Shown here: positions 1-6,218 of the stretch, one piece after another | Layout of the letters: each line of letters opens with the position of its first letter | How positions within the stretch are numbered: the stretch's first letter is position 1 | Source of the DNA: an uncultured Collinsella sp. | GTDB lineage: Bacteria; Actinomycetota; Coriobacteriia; Coriobacteriales; Coriobacteriaceae | NCBI GenBank assembly: GCA_900552145.1 | Contig: URYW01000088.1 | Coordinates: forward strand, 1-7,144 | Length of the DNA: 7,144 nt | Reading direction: 5' to 3' | Notes under the pieces: model-generated | Databases searched by the model: none | What the model saw: the letters and a program-made list of their open reading frames with translations, nothing else | What the model was told of the DNA's origin: nothing | Program-made: the position numbers and the translations under genes

Positions 1-534
1 GTGGCCGTGCTGCTTGTTGACCAGCTGACCAAGCTTGCGGTTCGGGCCGTGGGCGATGCGCTGCATGTGACTGTCATCCCCGGTGTGATCGACTTTATGT
101 TTGTCCGCAATATCGGCGCTGCCTTTAGTATGGGTGAGGGGCATGGCATCGCGTTTGCCGTGCTGGCGTTGGCGGTCATTATCGCTATTGCCGTGTACCT
201 CGTTCGTGCGCCCCGGCTCGCCCATCTTGAGGTTGTGGGCATGGCGATGGTTGCGGGCGGTGCTATCGGCAACGCTATCGATCGTTTGGCCTTTGGCTTC
301 GTGACCGATTTTATTGCCACCACCTTCATCGACTTCCCCGTCTTCAATGTGGCCGATATTGGCATTACCTTGGGCGTCGTGCTCGCCCTCTTCGGCTACA
401 TGTTCTTGAGCCCTGCGGCCCGCGAGGTCGATGCGACCGCCGAGCTCAACGCCCGTGACGAGGCCCGTGCCAAGCGCAAGGCCCAGCAGCGTGGGGAGCG
501 TGCCCGCAAGATTCGCGAAAGGAATGAGCGCTAA
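1..534 (+). CDS. lspA: Lipoprotein signal peptidase (signal peptidase II), 5'-truncated by window edge
   Basis: LspA is a membrane aspartyl protease that removes the signal peptide from diacylglyceryl-modified prolipoproteins. Counting the first codon of the window as residue 1, the family motifs appear in order: DQLTK (7-11), VRNIGAAFS (35-43), GGAIGNAIDR (86-95) and FNVADIGI (115-122). The two catalytic aspartates are D94 and D119. Hydrophobic membrane segments lie near 49-68, 77-98 and 119-136. The tail from about 138 to 177 is long, charged and rich in Lys, Arg and Ala, so it is probably cytosolic; it makes the protein longer than a typical LspA of about 160 residues. The window opens on GTG, but family members have some 10-20 residues before the DQ motif, forming the first membrane segment. 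This GTG is therefore probably an internal valine, and the real start lies to the left. The stop overlaps the rluD start as TAATG, so the two are probably one operon. Family identity is secure. Confidence 0.95.
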   Translation: MAVLLVDQLTKLAVRAVGDALHVTVIPGVIDFMFVRNIGAAFSMGEGHGIAFAVLALAVIIAIAVYLVRAPRLAHLEVVGMAMVAGGAIGNAIDRLAFGFVTDFIATTFIDFPVFNVADIGITLGVVLALFGYMFLSPAAREVDATAELNARDEARAKRKAQQRGERARKIRERNER

Positions 535-1547
535 TGGCCGACATCCATATTCTTGTTGCCGACGATGCCGCTGGTCAGCGCCTTGATGCCTATCTGGGCG
601 CCAACGACGGCTGCCCCACGCGCTCTGCCTGCGCGCATCTGATCGAGGGAGGCGCCGTTGCCGTCAATGGCGAGACCTGCCTGTCCAAAAAGTATGCCGT
701 GCGCGCCGGCGATCGTATTTCGGTCGATTTGCCCGAGCTGCACGATCCCACCGATGTGATTCCCGAGGCCATCCCGCTCGACATTCGCTATGAGGACGAC
801 TACCTTATCGTGCTCTCCAAGCAGCGCGGCCTGGTGTGCCATCCTGCACATGGTCATGAGAGCGGTACGCTCGCGAATGCCCTGGTCTATCACTGCGGTA
901 TCGACCATCTGGGCACCGTGCAGGGCGAGGACCGCCCCGGCATCGTGCATCGTTTGGATCGCGATACCTCGGGTCTCATGCTTGCGGCAAAGGACGACGA
1001 CACCCAGCGCGCGCTCCAAAATCTCATCCGCACGCGTACGCTCGATCGTCGTTATATCACGCTCGTTCACGGTCATATCGCTATGGATGAGGGCACCATT
1101 AACACCGGCATTGCGCGTTCTACGCGCGACCGTGTCAAGATGGCGGTTTCGGACGACCCTTTCGCGCGCCAGGCCATTACGACCTTTAAGGTCCTCGAGC
1201 GCTTCGATTCCACGCGTTTTGACGACGGCTATACGCTCGTCGAGTGCCATCTGTTTACGGGCCGCACACATCAGATTCGTGTGCATATGCGCCATATCAA
1301 CCACGCCTGCGTGGGCGATCCACTCTACGGCAAGTGCGATGCACGCGCCGATCAGGGTCTGACCAGGCAATTCCTTCATTCCTGGCGCGTCGCATTCGAC
1401 CATCCCGTGACGGGGGAGCGTATTGAGTGCCGCGATGAGCTGCCGTGGGATCTCGCTGCGGTTCTTGACGACCTGGCCCCGCGCTCGATTGGCCGCACCG
1501 CCGCCGGCGACGACATCGTCCCGCAGCTTGGCCTTCTCGAAGCCTAG
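534..1547 (+). CDS. rluD: RluA-family 23S rRNA pseudouridine synthase, RluD type
   Basis: This enzyme isomerises uridine to pseudouridine in structured RNA, most likely 23S rRNA. It has 337 residues. An N-terminal S4-like RNA-binding domain spans about 14-66 (QRLDAYLG at 15-22, AVNGE and SKKYAVRAGD). The catalytic domain follows. HRLDRDTSG at 139-147 contains the catalytic aspartate D142, and TGRTHQIRVHM at 242-252 is the conserved RNA and active-site motif. The tail after about 305 is acidic and not conserved. The ATG shares its A with the lspA stop (TAATG), and AAGGA at 519-523 sits ten bases upstream, a slightly long spacing, so translational coupling to lspA is likely. The lspA-rluD adjacency is common in Gram-positive bacteria (B. 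subtilis lspA-ylyB). Unlike there, pyrR does not follow. Family membership is certain; the exact target uridines (RluD-like 1911/1915/1917 or others) cannot be told from sequence alone. Confidence 0.95.
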   Translation: MADIHILVADDAAGQRLDAYLGANDGCPTRSACAHLIEGGAVAVNGETCLSKKYAVRAGDRISVDLPELHDPTDVIPEAIPLDIRYEDDYLIVLSKQRGLVCHPAHGHESGTLANALVYHCGIDHLGTVQGEDRPGIVHRLDRDTSGLMLAAKDDDTQRALQNLIRTRTLDRRYITLVHGHIAMDEGTINTGIARSTRDRVKMAVSDDPFARQAITTFKVLERFDSTRFDDGYTLVECHLFTGRTHQIRVHMRHINHACVGDPLYGKCDARADQGLTRQFLHSWRVAFDHPVTGERIECRDELPWDLAAVLDDLAPRSIGRTAAGDDIVPQLGLLEA

Positions 1548-1565
1548 CCGGTATTAGGTGGTTTC

Positions 1566-1595
1566 TTGAACTCGGTAAGCCTGCGGTAAGATATA
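1566..1595 (+). promoter_or_regulatory. Candidate promoter for the glycosyltransferase gene
   Basis: TTGAAC (1566-1571) resembles a -35 box. After 18 bases it is followed by GATATA (1590-1595), within the AT-rich run TAAGATATACGATT. No terminator hairpin is visible after rluD, so some readthrough from the lspA-rluD operon is possible. This is the only good sigma-70-like pair in the 82-bp gap. A direct repeat CGGTAAG (1573-1579 and 1584-1590) fills the spacer. Inferred from motifs only. Confidence 0.45.
1573..1590 (+). repeat. Direct repeat CGGTAAG x2 in the promoter spacer
   Basis: CGGTAAG occurs at 1573-1579 and again at 1584-1590. The starts are 11 bp apart, about one helical turn, so both copies face the same side of DNA. 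They sit between the proposed -35 and -10 boxes. Such spacing suits a dimeric regulator such as a response regulator, but two 7-mers could be chance. Confidence 0.35.
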
Positions 1596-1629
1596 CGATT
1601 GTTTACGTAATGCGTTCCTGGGAGCCTGC

Positions 1630-2925
1630 ATGCTCGCCTTTTTACAAACCAACACACCCATCGTGATTTTCAACCAGATTGTCGTCACGCTGCTCACGGT
1701 CTGCTTTCTGTACCAGGTGGTCTTCTTTGTCATCGGTGCTCTTCGTGGCGAGGTCGCGCCTCCCAAGGCCAAAAAACTCCACCGCTATGCCTTCTTTATC
1801 GCGGCGCATAACGAGGAAGCCGTGATCGCCAACCTCGTACGCTCCATCAAGGACCAGGATTATCCGTCCGAGCTCATCGAGGTCTTCGTGGTCGCCGATG
1901 CCTGCACCGACAACACGGCGCAGCTTGCGCGCGAGGCCGGTGCTATTGTTTATGAGCGCAATGACCTGGCCCGTAAGGGCAAGAGCTGGGTCATGGACTT
2001 TGGTTTCGATCGCATTCTCAACGAGTATCCCGACACGTTTGAGGGTTACTTTATCTTCGATGCCGACAACGTTATCTCCCGCGATTACGTGTCTAAGATG
2101 AACGATGCCTTTGACCAGGGCTTCCATGTGGTCACGAGCTATCGCAATTCCAAGAACTTCGGCAGCTCGTGGATCTCGGCAGCTAATGCCACTTGGTACC
2201 TGCGCGAGGCGCGCTTCCTCAACAACGCGCGTAATATCTGCAAGACGTCCTGCGCTGTCTCGGGTTCGGGCTATCTCATCTCCGCCAGCGTTATCGAGGG
2301 CATGCACGGCTGGCAGTTCCATACGCTGACCGAGGATATCCAGTTCACCACGTTCTGCGCCATTCACGGCATTCGCATTGGCTATGCGCCGGCGGAGTTC
2401 TTTGACGAACAGCCCGTGACGTTTAAGGCGTCCTGGAAACAGCGCATGCGTTGGACCAAGGGCTTCTACCAGGTGTTCTTTACCTACGGTAAGCACCTGG
2501 TCAAGTCGACGTTCCGCTATCATCGCTTTGCTGCCTACGACATGTTTATGACCATCGCTCCGGGCATGCTGCTGTCCCTGATCTCCATGCTCGCCAACGC
2601 GACCTTCCTCATCGTGGGCGGACTTTCGCATGGCTTCTTGGCCACCGAGGTCGAGATGCAGGCTTGTGCCGCCTCGCTCATTATGACCTTCGCGATGATG
2701 TACCAGACCTTCTTTATCCTGGCGCTACTCACCACCATCTTCGAGTACAAGCATATTCACTGCGCGCAAAAGTGGCGTTTGGTGACCAACCTATTTACCT
2801 TCCCGATCTTTATGTTCAGCTATATTCCCATCACGGTGGCGGCCCTGTTCCTAAAGGTCGACTGGGTCCCGACGCAGCACGCCGTCAACGTTACCCTCGA
2901 CGAGGTCATGCAAGGCGCCAAATAA
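1630..2925 (+). CDS. Membrane-bound processive family 2 glycosyltransferase (cellulose/PNAG synthase-like)
   Basis: This protein of 431 residues probably transfers sugars from a nucleotide-sugar donor into a surface polysaccharide or glycolipid. One membrane segment lies at about 11-36. The cytosolic GT-A domain (about 52-290) holds HNEE (60-63), VVADACTDNT (87-96, UDP-binding D90), FDADN (143-147, DxD metal site), SGSG (211-214), TED (234-236, catalytic-base D236) and QRMRW (271-275). D236 to Q271 is exactly 35 residues, giving the full D,D,D35QxxRW pattern of processive beta-glycosyltransferases such as BcsA, PgaC and hyaluronan synthase. Three further membrane segments lie near 303-330, 345-371 and 389-409, a plausible export channel. 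The ATG has GGGAG at 1619-1623 six bases upstream. No PilZ domain, deacetylase, hydrolase or second synthase subunit is nearby, so substrate and product are unknown. A promoter candidate precedes it and a terminator follows, so it is probably monocistronic. Confidence 0.88.
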   Translation: MLAFLQTNTPIVIFNQIVVTLLTVCFLYQVVFFVIGALRGEVAPPKAKKLHRYAFFIAAHNEEAVIANLVRSIKDQDYPSELIEVFVVADACTDNTAQLAREAGAIVYERNDLARKGKSWVMDFGFDRILNEYPDTFEGYFIFDADNVISRDYVSKMNDAFDQGFHVVTSYRNSKNFGSSWISAANATWYLREARFLNNARNICKTSCAVSGSGYLISASVIEGMHGWQFHTLTEDIQFTTFCAIHGIRIGYAPAEFFDEQPVTFKASWKQRMRWTKGFYQVFFTYGKHLVKSTFRYHRFAAYDMFMTIAPGMLLSLISMLANATFLIVGGLSHGFLATEVEMQACAASLIMTFAMMYQTFFILALLTTIFEYKHIHCAQKWRLVTNLFTFPIFMFSYIPITVAALFLKVDWVPTQHAVNVTLDEVMQGAK

Positions 2926-2936
2926 CCACCACCAAT

Positions 2937-2976
2937 ACCACCACAAAGGGGACTGGCACTTTTGTGGTGGTTTTTG
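2937..2976 (+). terminator. Intrinsic terminator after the glycosyltransferase gene
   Basis: ACCACCACAAA (2937-2947) pairs perfectly over 11 bp with TTTGTGGTGGT (2961-2971), leaving a 13-base loop, GGGGACTGGCACT. The T-run (2971-2975) and further T-rich sequence follow at once. The T-tract is only on the + strand side, so it acts in the direction of the genes. A second possible 5' arm, AACCACCAC (2924-2932, overlapping the stop codon), can also pair with GTGGTGGTT (2964-2972). The A24 peptidase start lies just 30 bases beyond. Confidence 0.85.
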
Positions 2977-3006
2977 CTTTCGAGTAGCTGCCCAAGGAGG
3001 TGCACG

Positions 3007-3429
3007 ATGCCCTACATCCCATTTTGGATTTGCATCTTTGCCGGTGCTTTGGTTGATGCCCGTGAGCGACGGTTTCCCAATGAGCTTGCCGGCGTGTGTG
3101 CGGTGGCGGCGTTGGCAGGCGTCTGGCTCGACAAGGGCGTTACCACGGCGCTTGACCACGCCGGTCTTGCGGTCATCGTCTACCTTGCCCTTGTGCTCAC
3201 TGAGTCGCTCTGGCGGCGCCTTCGCCACGCCCCCGGCATTGGCATGGGGGACGTCAAGGCGCTCTTCGCGCTTTGCACGCTTGACCCTCTGGGCGGCATC
3301 GTGGCATTTGCCGTCGCGCTCCTGGTCCTTGCCCTCTCCTGCCTCTTCACAAAATCGCGCTCCCTGCCATTGCTCCCGTTTTTGGTGCCGATTTTTGCCA
3401 TAATCGAGTGCGTGGGTAGTACGGTGTAA
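3007..3429 (+). CDS. Short type IV prepilin peptidase-like protein (A24 family)
   Basis: A24 peptidases are integral-membrane aspartyl proteases that cleave the leader of type IV prepilins and pseudopilins. The ATG is chosen because AAGGAGG (2994-3000) lies six bases upstream; a longer reading from TTG at 2962 would begin inside the terminator. The product has 140 residues and is mostly hydrophobic. The two aspartates expected for the family are present: D17 in VDARERRFPNEL (16-27, matching the D-x-R-x-x-x-I-P-N pattern) and D82 in GIGMGDVK (77-84, the GxGDxK motif). Membrane segments lie near 4-17, 28-41, 48-66 and 95-115, with another at the C-terminus. It lacks the N-terminal methyltransferase domain of PilD, like archaeal-type or TadV/CpaA short forms. 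No pilin, ATPase or secretin gene is visible here. It probably depends on readthrough or a weak promoter, because a terminator sits directly upstream. The HD gene follows after 31 bases. Confidence 0.8.
   Translation: MPYIPFWICIFAGALVDARERRFPNELAGVCAVAALAGVWLDKGVTTALDHAGLAVIVYLALVLTESLWRRLRHAPGIGMGDVKALFALCTLDPLGGIVAFAVALLVLALSCLFTKSRSLPLLPFLVPIFAIIECVGSTV
3396..3404 (+). promoter_or_regulatory. Candidate extended -10 promoter for the HD-domain gene
   Basis: TGCCATAAT (3396-3404) fits an extended -10 box (TGn followed by CATAAT) in an AT-rich patch of an otherwise GC-rich stretch near the end of the prepilin peptidase gene. I see no convincing -35 hexamer at 16-18 bases, which an extended -10 can do without. 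It would give the HD gene a leader of roughly 50 bases. Inferred from motif only. Confidence 0.35.
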
Positions 3430-3460
3430 CCGTTTGCGCGCCCTTTTTAAGGAGCATGCC

Positions 3461-4708
3461 ATGGCAATTAATCAAGAAACAGCCGCCATCAAGGCGCGCA
3501 TGGATCGCATTCCCGCGGCGTTGTCGCCCGATCTGGTCGAGCGTATTGCCGCCGACCGCGCCTCGGGTGTCGTCAACCCGTATCGTTGCAACGACGATCA
3601 GGTCATTCGTCGTATTGATCGCGCTGCCGACAAAGGCACGCTCATGCGTCCGGCATTTATGCGCGATACCGAAAAGATACTTCATCTTCCGTCGTACACC
3701 CGTTATGCAGGTAAAACGCAGGTCTTTAGCTTCCGTAGCAATGACGATCTGTCACGCCGCGGTTTGCACGTGCAGCTTGTCTCCCGCATTGCGCGCGATA
3801 TCGGTCGCGCCTTGGGGCTCAATTGCGATTTGATCGAGGCGATTGGCCTGGGTCACGACTTGGGACACACGCCTTTCGGCCATGCCGGCGAGCGCTTCCT
3901 CAACGATATCTATCATGAGCGTACGGGGCGTTATTTTTTCCATAACGTGCAGTCGGTCCGAGTGCTCGACACGCTGTATGGCCGCAACGTGTCGCTCCAG
4001 ACGCTTGACGGCGTGCTATGCCATAACGGCGAGTACGAGCAGCGTGTGTTTGAGCTCTCGGACATGAGTTCTTTTGACCAGTTTGACCAGACGGTTGAGG
4101 ATTGCATTGCCACGGGCTATAGCGCAATTGAGCATCTGCGTCCTATGACGCTCGAAGGCTGCGTCGTTCGCATCTCGGATATTCTTGCCTACGTCGGTCG
4201 CGACCGCCAGGATGCGATCGCGGCTGGCCTGCTTTCGCCCGACGCTTTTGATGATGGCCGGGGCGGTGCCTACAACAGTTGGATCCTCACGCACGCTTCC
4301 ATCGATATCGTTGAGCACAGCTATGGTAAGCCGCGCATCGAGATGAGCGAGGACCTGTTTGAGGAAATCCGCCGAGCCAAGCGCGAGAACTACGAGAAGA
4401 TCTATAGCAAGGGTGGTATCGAAGGCGATTCCGAGGTGGAGCTGCGTGAGGCGTTCGAAAAGCTCTACGACCGTTGCCTGCGGGATCTAAACAGTGGTGA
4501 CGAGTCCTCGTACATCTTTAAGCACCATATTTCGCGCATCGAGCAGCAGCTTTCCTACTACGATCGCGCCTATGCCTGGCAGAATGATAAGGACCAGGCG
4601 GTCGTGGATTACATTGCGAGCATGACGGACGGTTATTTCTGCGAGCTCACGAGCAAGCTGTTTCCGGGATTGAAGTTTCCGCACCGTACCTATATTAACG
4701 AACGGTAG
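3461..4708 (+). CDS. dgt: HD-domain dNTP triphosphohydrolase (dGTPase-like)
   Basis: Dgt-type enzymes hydrolyse dGTP or other dNTPs to the deoxynucleoside and triphosphate, affecting nucleotide pools and replication. The ATG at 3461 is preferred because AAGGAG (3449-3454) lies six bases before it. An out-of-frame ATG at 3456 is too close to that site, and a TTG at 3434 lacks one. The product has 415 residues. Family motifs are KTQVF (85-89), the first HD histidine H103, GHDLGHTPFGHAGE (131-144, with H132-D133 and the H141 and E144 pair), FHNVQSVRVLD (160-170) and D240 in RISDILAY. These complete the H...HD...D metal site. The sequence around H103 (RRGLHVQLV) departs from the usual RLTHSLEV, so substrate range may differ from E. 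coli Dgt. The C-terminal third is helical and charged. It lies 31 bases after the prepilin peptidase gene and may share its transcript. Activity is inferred by family. Confidence 0.88.
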   Translation: MAINQETAAIKARMDRIPAALSPDLVERIAADRASGVVNPYRCNDDQVIRRIDRAADKGTLMRPAFMRDTEKILHLPSYTRYAGKTQVFSFRSNDDLSRRGLHVQLVSRIARDIGRALGLNCDLIEAIGLGHDLGHTPFGHAGERFLNDIYHERTGRYFFHNVQSVRVLDTLYGRNVSLQTLDGVLCHNGEYEQRVFELSDMSSFDQFDQTVEDCIATGYSAIEHLRPMTLEGCVVRISDILAYVGRDRQDAIAAGLLSPDAFDDGRGGAYNSWILTHASIDIVEHSYGKPRIEMSEDLFEEIRRAKRENYEKIYSKGGIEGDSEVELREAFEKLYDRCLRDLNSGDESSYIFKHHISRIEQQLSYYDRAYAWQNDKDQAVVDYIASMTDGYFCELTSKLFPGLKFPHRTYINER

Positions 4709-4723
4709 TTCGTATCTATTAGG

Positions 4724-4729
4724 TATACT
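4724..4729 (+). promoter_or_regulatory. Candidate -10 box upstream of rarA
   Basis: TATACT (4724-4729) matches the TATAAT consensus at five of six positions, in the AT-rich 60-bp gap between the HD gene and rarA. No good -35 box lies 16-18 bases upstream. It would start a transcript about 30 bases before the chosen rarA ATG. Weak evidence, from motif and position only. Confidence 0.35.
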
Positions 4730-4768
4730 GTTAGTGGATAACTTTTTTGATTGATGCACGGGATGGCT

Positions 4769-6118
4769 ATGGACGACCTTTTTTCTGCTTCGACGCGCGA
4801 GCGTTCCTTTCAGAATGCGCCGCTTGCGGTGCGCATGCGCCCCAATTCGCTCGACGAGTATGTGGGCCAGCAAAAGGCCGTCGGTAAGGGCTCATGGTTG
4901 CGTGCCGCGATCGAGCACGATGTGCTTTCGAGCGTGATACTGTACGGGCCGGCCGGTACGGGCAAGACGACGCTGGCCCACATTATCGCCAACCATACCA
5001 AGAGTGAGTTTGTCGAGGTCAGCGCCGTCACGGGTACCGTGAAGGACCTGCGTCGCGTGATCGACGAGGCAAAGACGCGTCTGAATACGTACGACCGTCG
5101 CACCATCCTGTTTATCGACGAGATTCATCGCTTTTCGAAGTCACAGCAGGATGCATTGCTGCATGCGGTTGAGAACCGTACCGTCATTATGATTGGTGCC
5201 ACGACGGAGAACCCGTACTTCGAGGTCAACTCGGCGTTGCTCTCGCGTGGTCGTGTGGTGGAACTTGAACACCTTAAGGACGAGGACATAGCCACGCTGA
5301 TCGAGCGTGCGCTCGAGGCTCCGCATGGCCTGAACGGTAAGTTCTCGGCCGATGAGGATACGGTCAAGACCATTTGTACGCTGGCCGCGGGTGATGCACG
5401 CTCGGCCCTGACGACACTTGAGCTGGCGAGCGAGATTGCCGTCACGCGTCCCGATACCGAGGGAACGCCAGCGCCGTCGGCGGGGGAGCGCTATCCCATC
5501 ACCGTGGATGACGTAAAGATTGCCAACCCGCGTCGCGGCTTTACGTATGACAAAAACGGTGACATGCACTACGACATCATCAGTGCGTTCATCAAGTCCA
5601 TGCGCGGTAGCGACCCCGATGCCACGGTCTACTGGCTTGCGCGCATGATCGATGCAGGGGAGGATCCTAAGTTTATCGCCCGTCGCATTATGATTCATGC
5701 CTCTGAGGACGTTGGCAACGCTGACCCGCAGGCGCTTCTTATAGCGCATGCTGCGTTTAAATCTGCCGAGGTTATTGGCTATCCCGAGTGCCGTATTAAC
5801 CTCGCGCAGGCTGCGCTCTATGTTTGTTTGGCGCCTAAGTCCAATGCGTGTGAGGCTTCGATCGATGCGGCGCTGGCCGATATCCATTCTAGTGGGCTTC
5901 GCGAGGTGCCTAGTTATCTGCGCGATCGCCATCGCCCGGGCAGCGATGATTACGGTGTGTATAAGTATCCACATGATTATCCCGAAGGCTGGGTCGATCA
6001 GCGCTATTTGCCCGAGGGACTGGAGCGCGGCGCGTTCTGGCAGCCTGCTGGCCGCGGTTGGGAAGAATGGCGCGTAGAGCAAAGCGAACGCGACCGCAGC
6101 GGGAATGCACCGAAGTAG
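4769..6118 (+). CDS. rarA: Replication-associated recombination protein A (RarA/MgsA), AAA+ ATPase
   Basis: RarA is a DNA-dependent AAA+ ATPase related to RuvB and clamp-loader subunits that acts at stalled or gapped replication forks. With ATG at 4769 the product has 449 residues. It opens with MDDLF, then PLAVRMRPNSLDEYVGQQ (18-35). Key motifs are Walker A GPAGTGKTT (60-68), Walker B ILFIDEIH (113-120), sensor 1 GATTENP (143-149, typical of RarA) and the arginine-bearing GDARSAL (208-214). The C-terminal oligomerisation domain is diagnostic: AFIKSMRGSDPDA (273-285), then GEDPKFIARR (297-306), SEDVGNADP (312-320) and YKYPHDYP (398-405). Walker A has Ala where GPPGTGKT is commoner; the catalytic Lys and Thr are intact. 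Residues 225-242 are a Pro/Gly/Ser-rich variable linker. The start is uncertain: in-frame ATGs also occur at 4754 and 4763, but 4769 has GGGA (4760-4763) upstream and fits the family's usual N-terminus. Start choice is moderate; identity is very secure. Confidence 0.95.
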   Translation: MDDLFSASTRERSFQNAPLAVRMRPNSLDEYVGQQKAVGKGSWLRAAIEHDVLSSVILYGPAGTGKTTLAHIIANHTKSEFVEVSAVTGTVKDLRRVIDEAKTRLNTYDRRTILFIDEIHRFSKSQQDALLHAVENRTVIMIGATTENPYFEVNSALLSRGRVVELEHLKDEDIATLIERALEAPHGLNGKFSADEDTVKTICTLAAGDARSALTTLELASEIAVTRPDTEGTPAPSAGERYPITVDDVKIANPRRGFTYDKNGDMHYDIISAFIKSMRGSDPDATVYWLARMIDAGEDPKFIARRIMIHASEDVGNADPQALLIAHAAFKSAEVIGYPECRINLAQAALYVCLAPKSNACEASIDAALADIHSSGLREVPSYLRDRHRPGSDDYGVYKYPHDYPEGWVDQRYLPEGLERGAFWQPAGRGWEEWRVEQSERDRSGNAPK

Positions 6119-6149
6119 CTGCTGATAATTTTGTTCCACGTTGCTGCTC

Positions 6150-6180
6150 TTGGCATGTTCGGTCCCCTTTGGGGTACCAT
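6150..6180 (+). promoter_or_regulatory. Candidate promoter and small hairpin upstream of the DUF948-like gene
   Basis: TTGGCA (6150-6155) is one base off the -35 consensus. TACCAT (6175-6180), a TAnnnT-type -10, follows after a rather long 19-base spacer. The spacer holds an inverted repeat, GGTCCCC (6161-6167) with GGGGTACC (6171-6178): a triloop TTT and one bulged T at 6175. No T-run follows, so it is not a typical terminator. The rest of the 6119-6218 gap shows nothing else I can name. Confidence 0.3.
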
Positions 6181-6218
6181 GGGAACCGTCTGTATTTCGA
6201 TTCCTTTGGGAGGCTTGT

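Noticed and set aside
1..534. GTG at position 1 taken as the true lspA start
   Set aside because: LspA normally has a longer N-terminal membrane segment before the DQ motif, and no upstream sequence is available to show a ribosome site. It is better treated as a 5' partial gene.
531..1403. 290-codon open frame on the - strand opposite rluD
   Set aside because: It lies wholly antisense to a well-recognised gene, has no family motif or convincing ribosome site, and is explained by GC-biased codon use.
1642..2631. 329-codon open frame on the - strand opposite the glycosyltransferase gene
   Set aside because: It is a shadow of the strongly supported + strand gene. The translation is rich in His, Arg and Val with no recognisable domain.
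3456..3833. 125-codon + strand frame starting at an ATG five bases before the HD gene start
   Set aside because: The start is only one base from the AAGGAG site, the frame overlaps the HD gene, and the translation shows no domain. The in-frame HD ATG at 3461 has ideal spacing.
4698..4713. Hairpin ACGAAC/GTTCGT with a four-base loop over the HD gene stop codon, considered as a terminator
   Set aside because: The stem has only six pairs and no T-run follows, so there is no support for termination.
1552..4724. TATTAGGT shared by two intergenic gaps (1552-1559 and 4717-4724), considered as a common operator
   Set aside because: A single 8-mer match in AT-rich spacers is easily chance, and no symmetry or consistent promoter position supports it.
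6119..6218. 100-bp gap considered for a small RNA or riboswitch
   Set aside because: Only a short bulged hairpin and a weak promoter are visible. There is no conserved RNA architecture and no terminator T-run.
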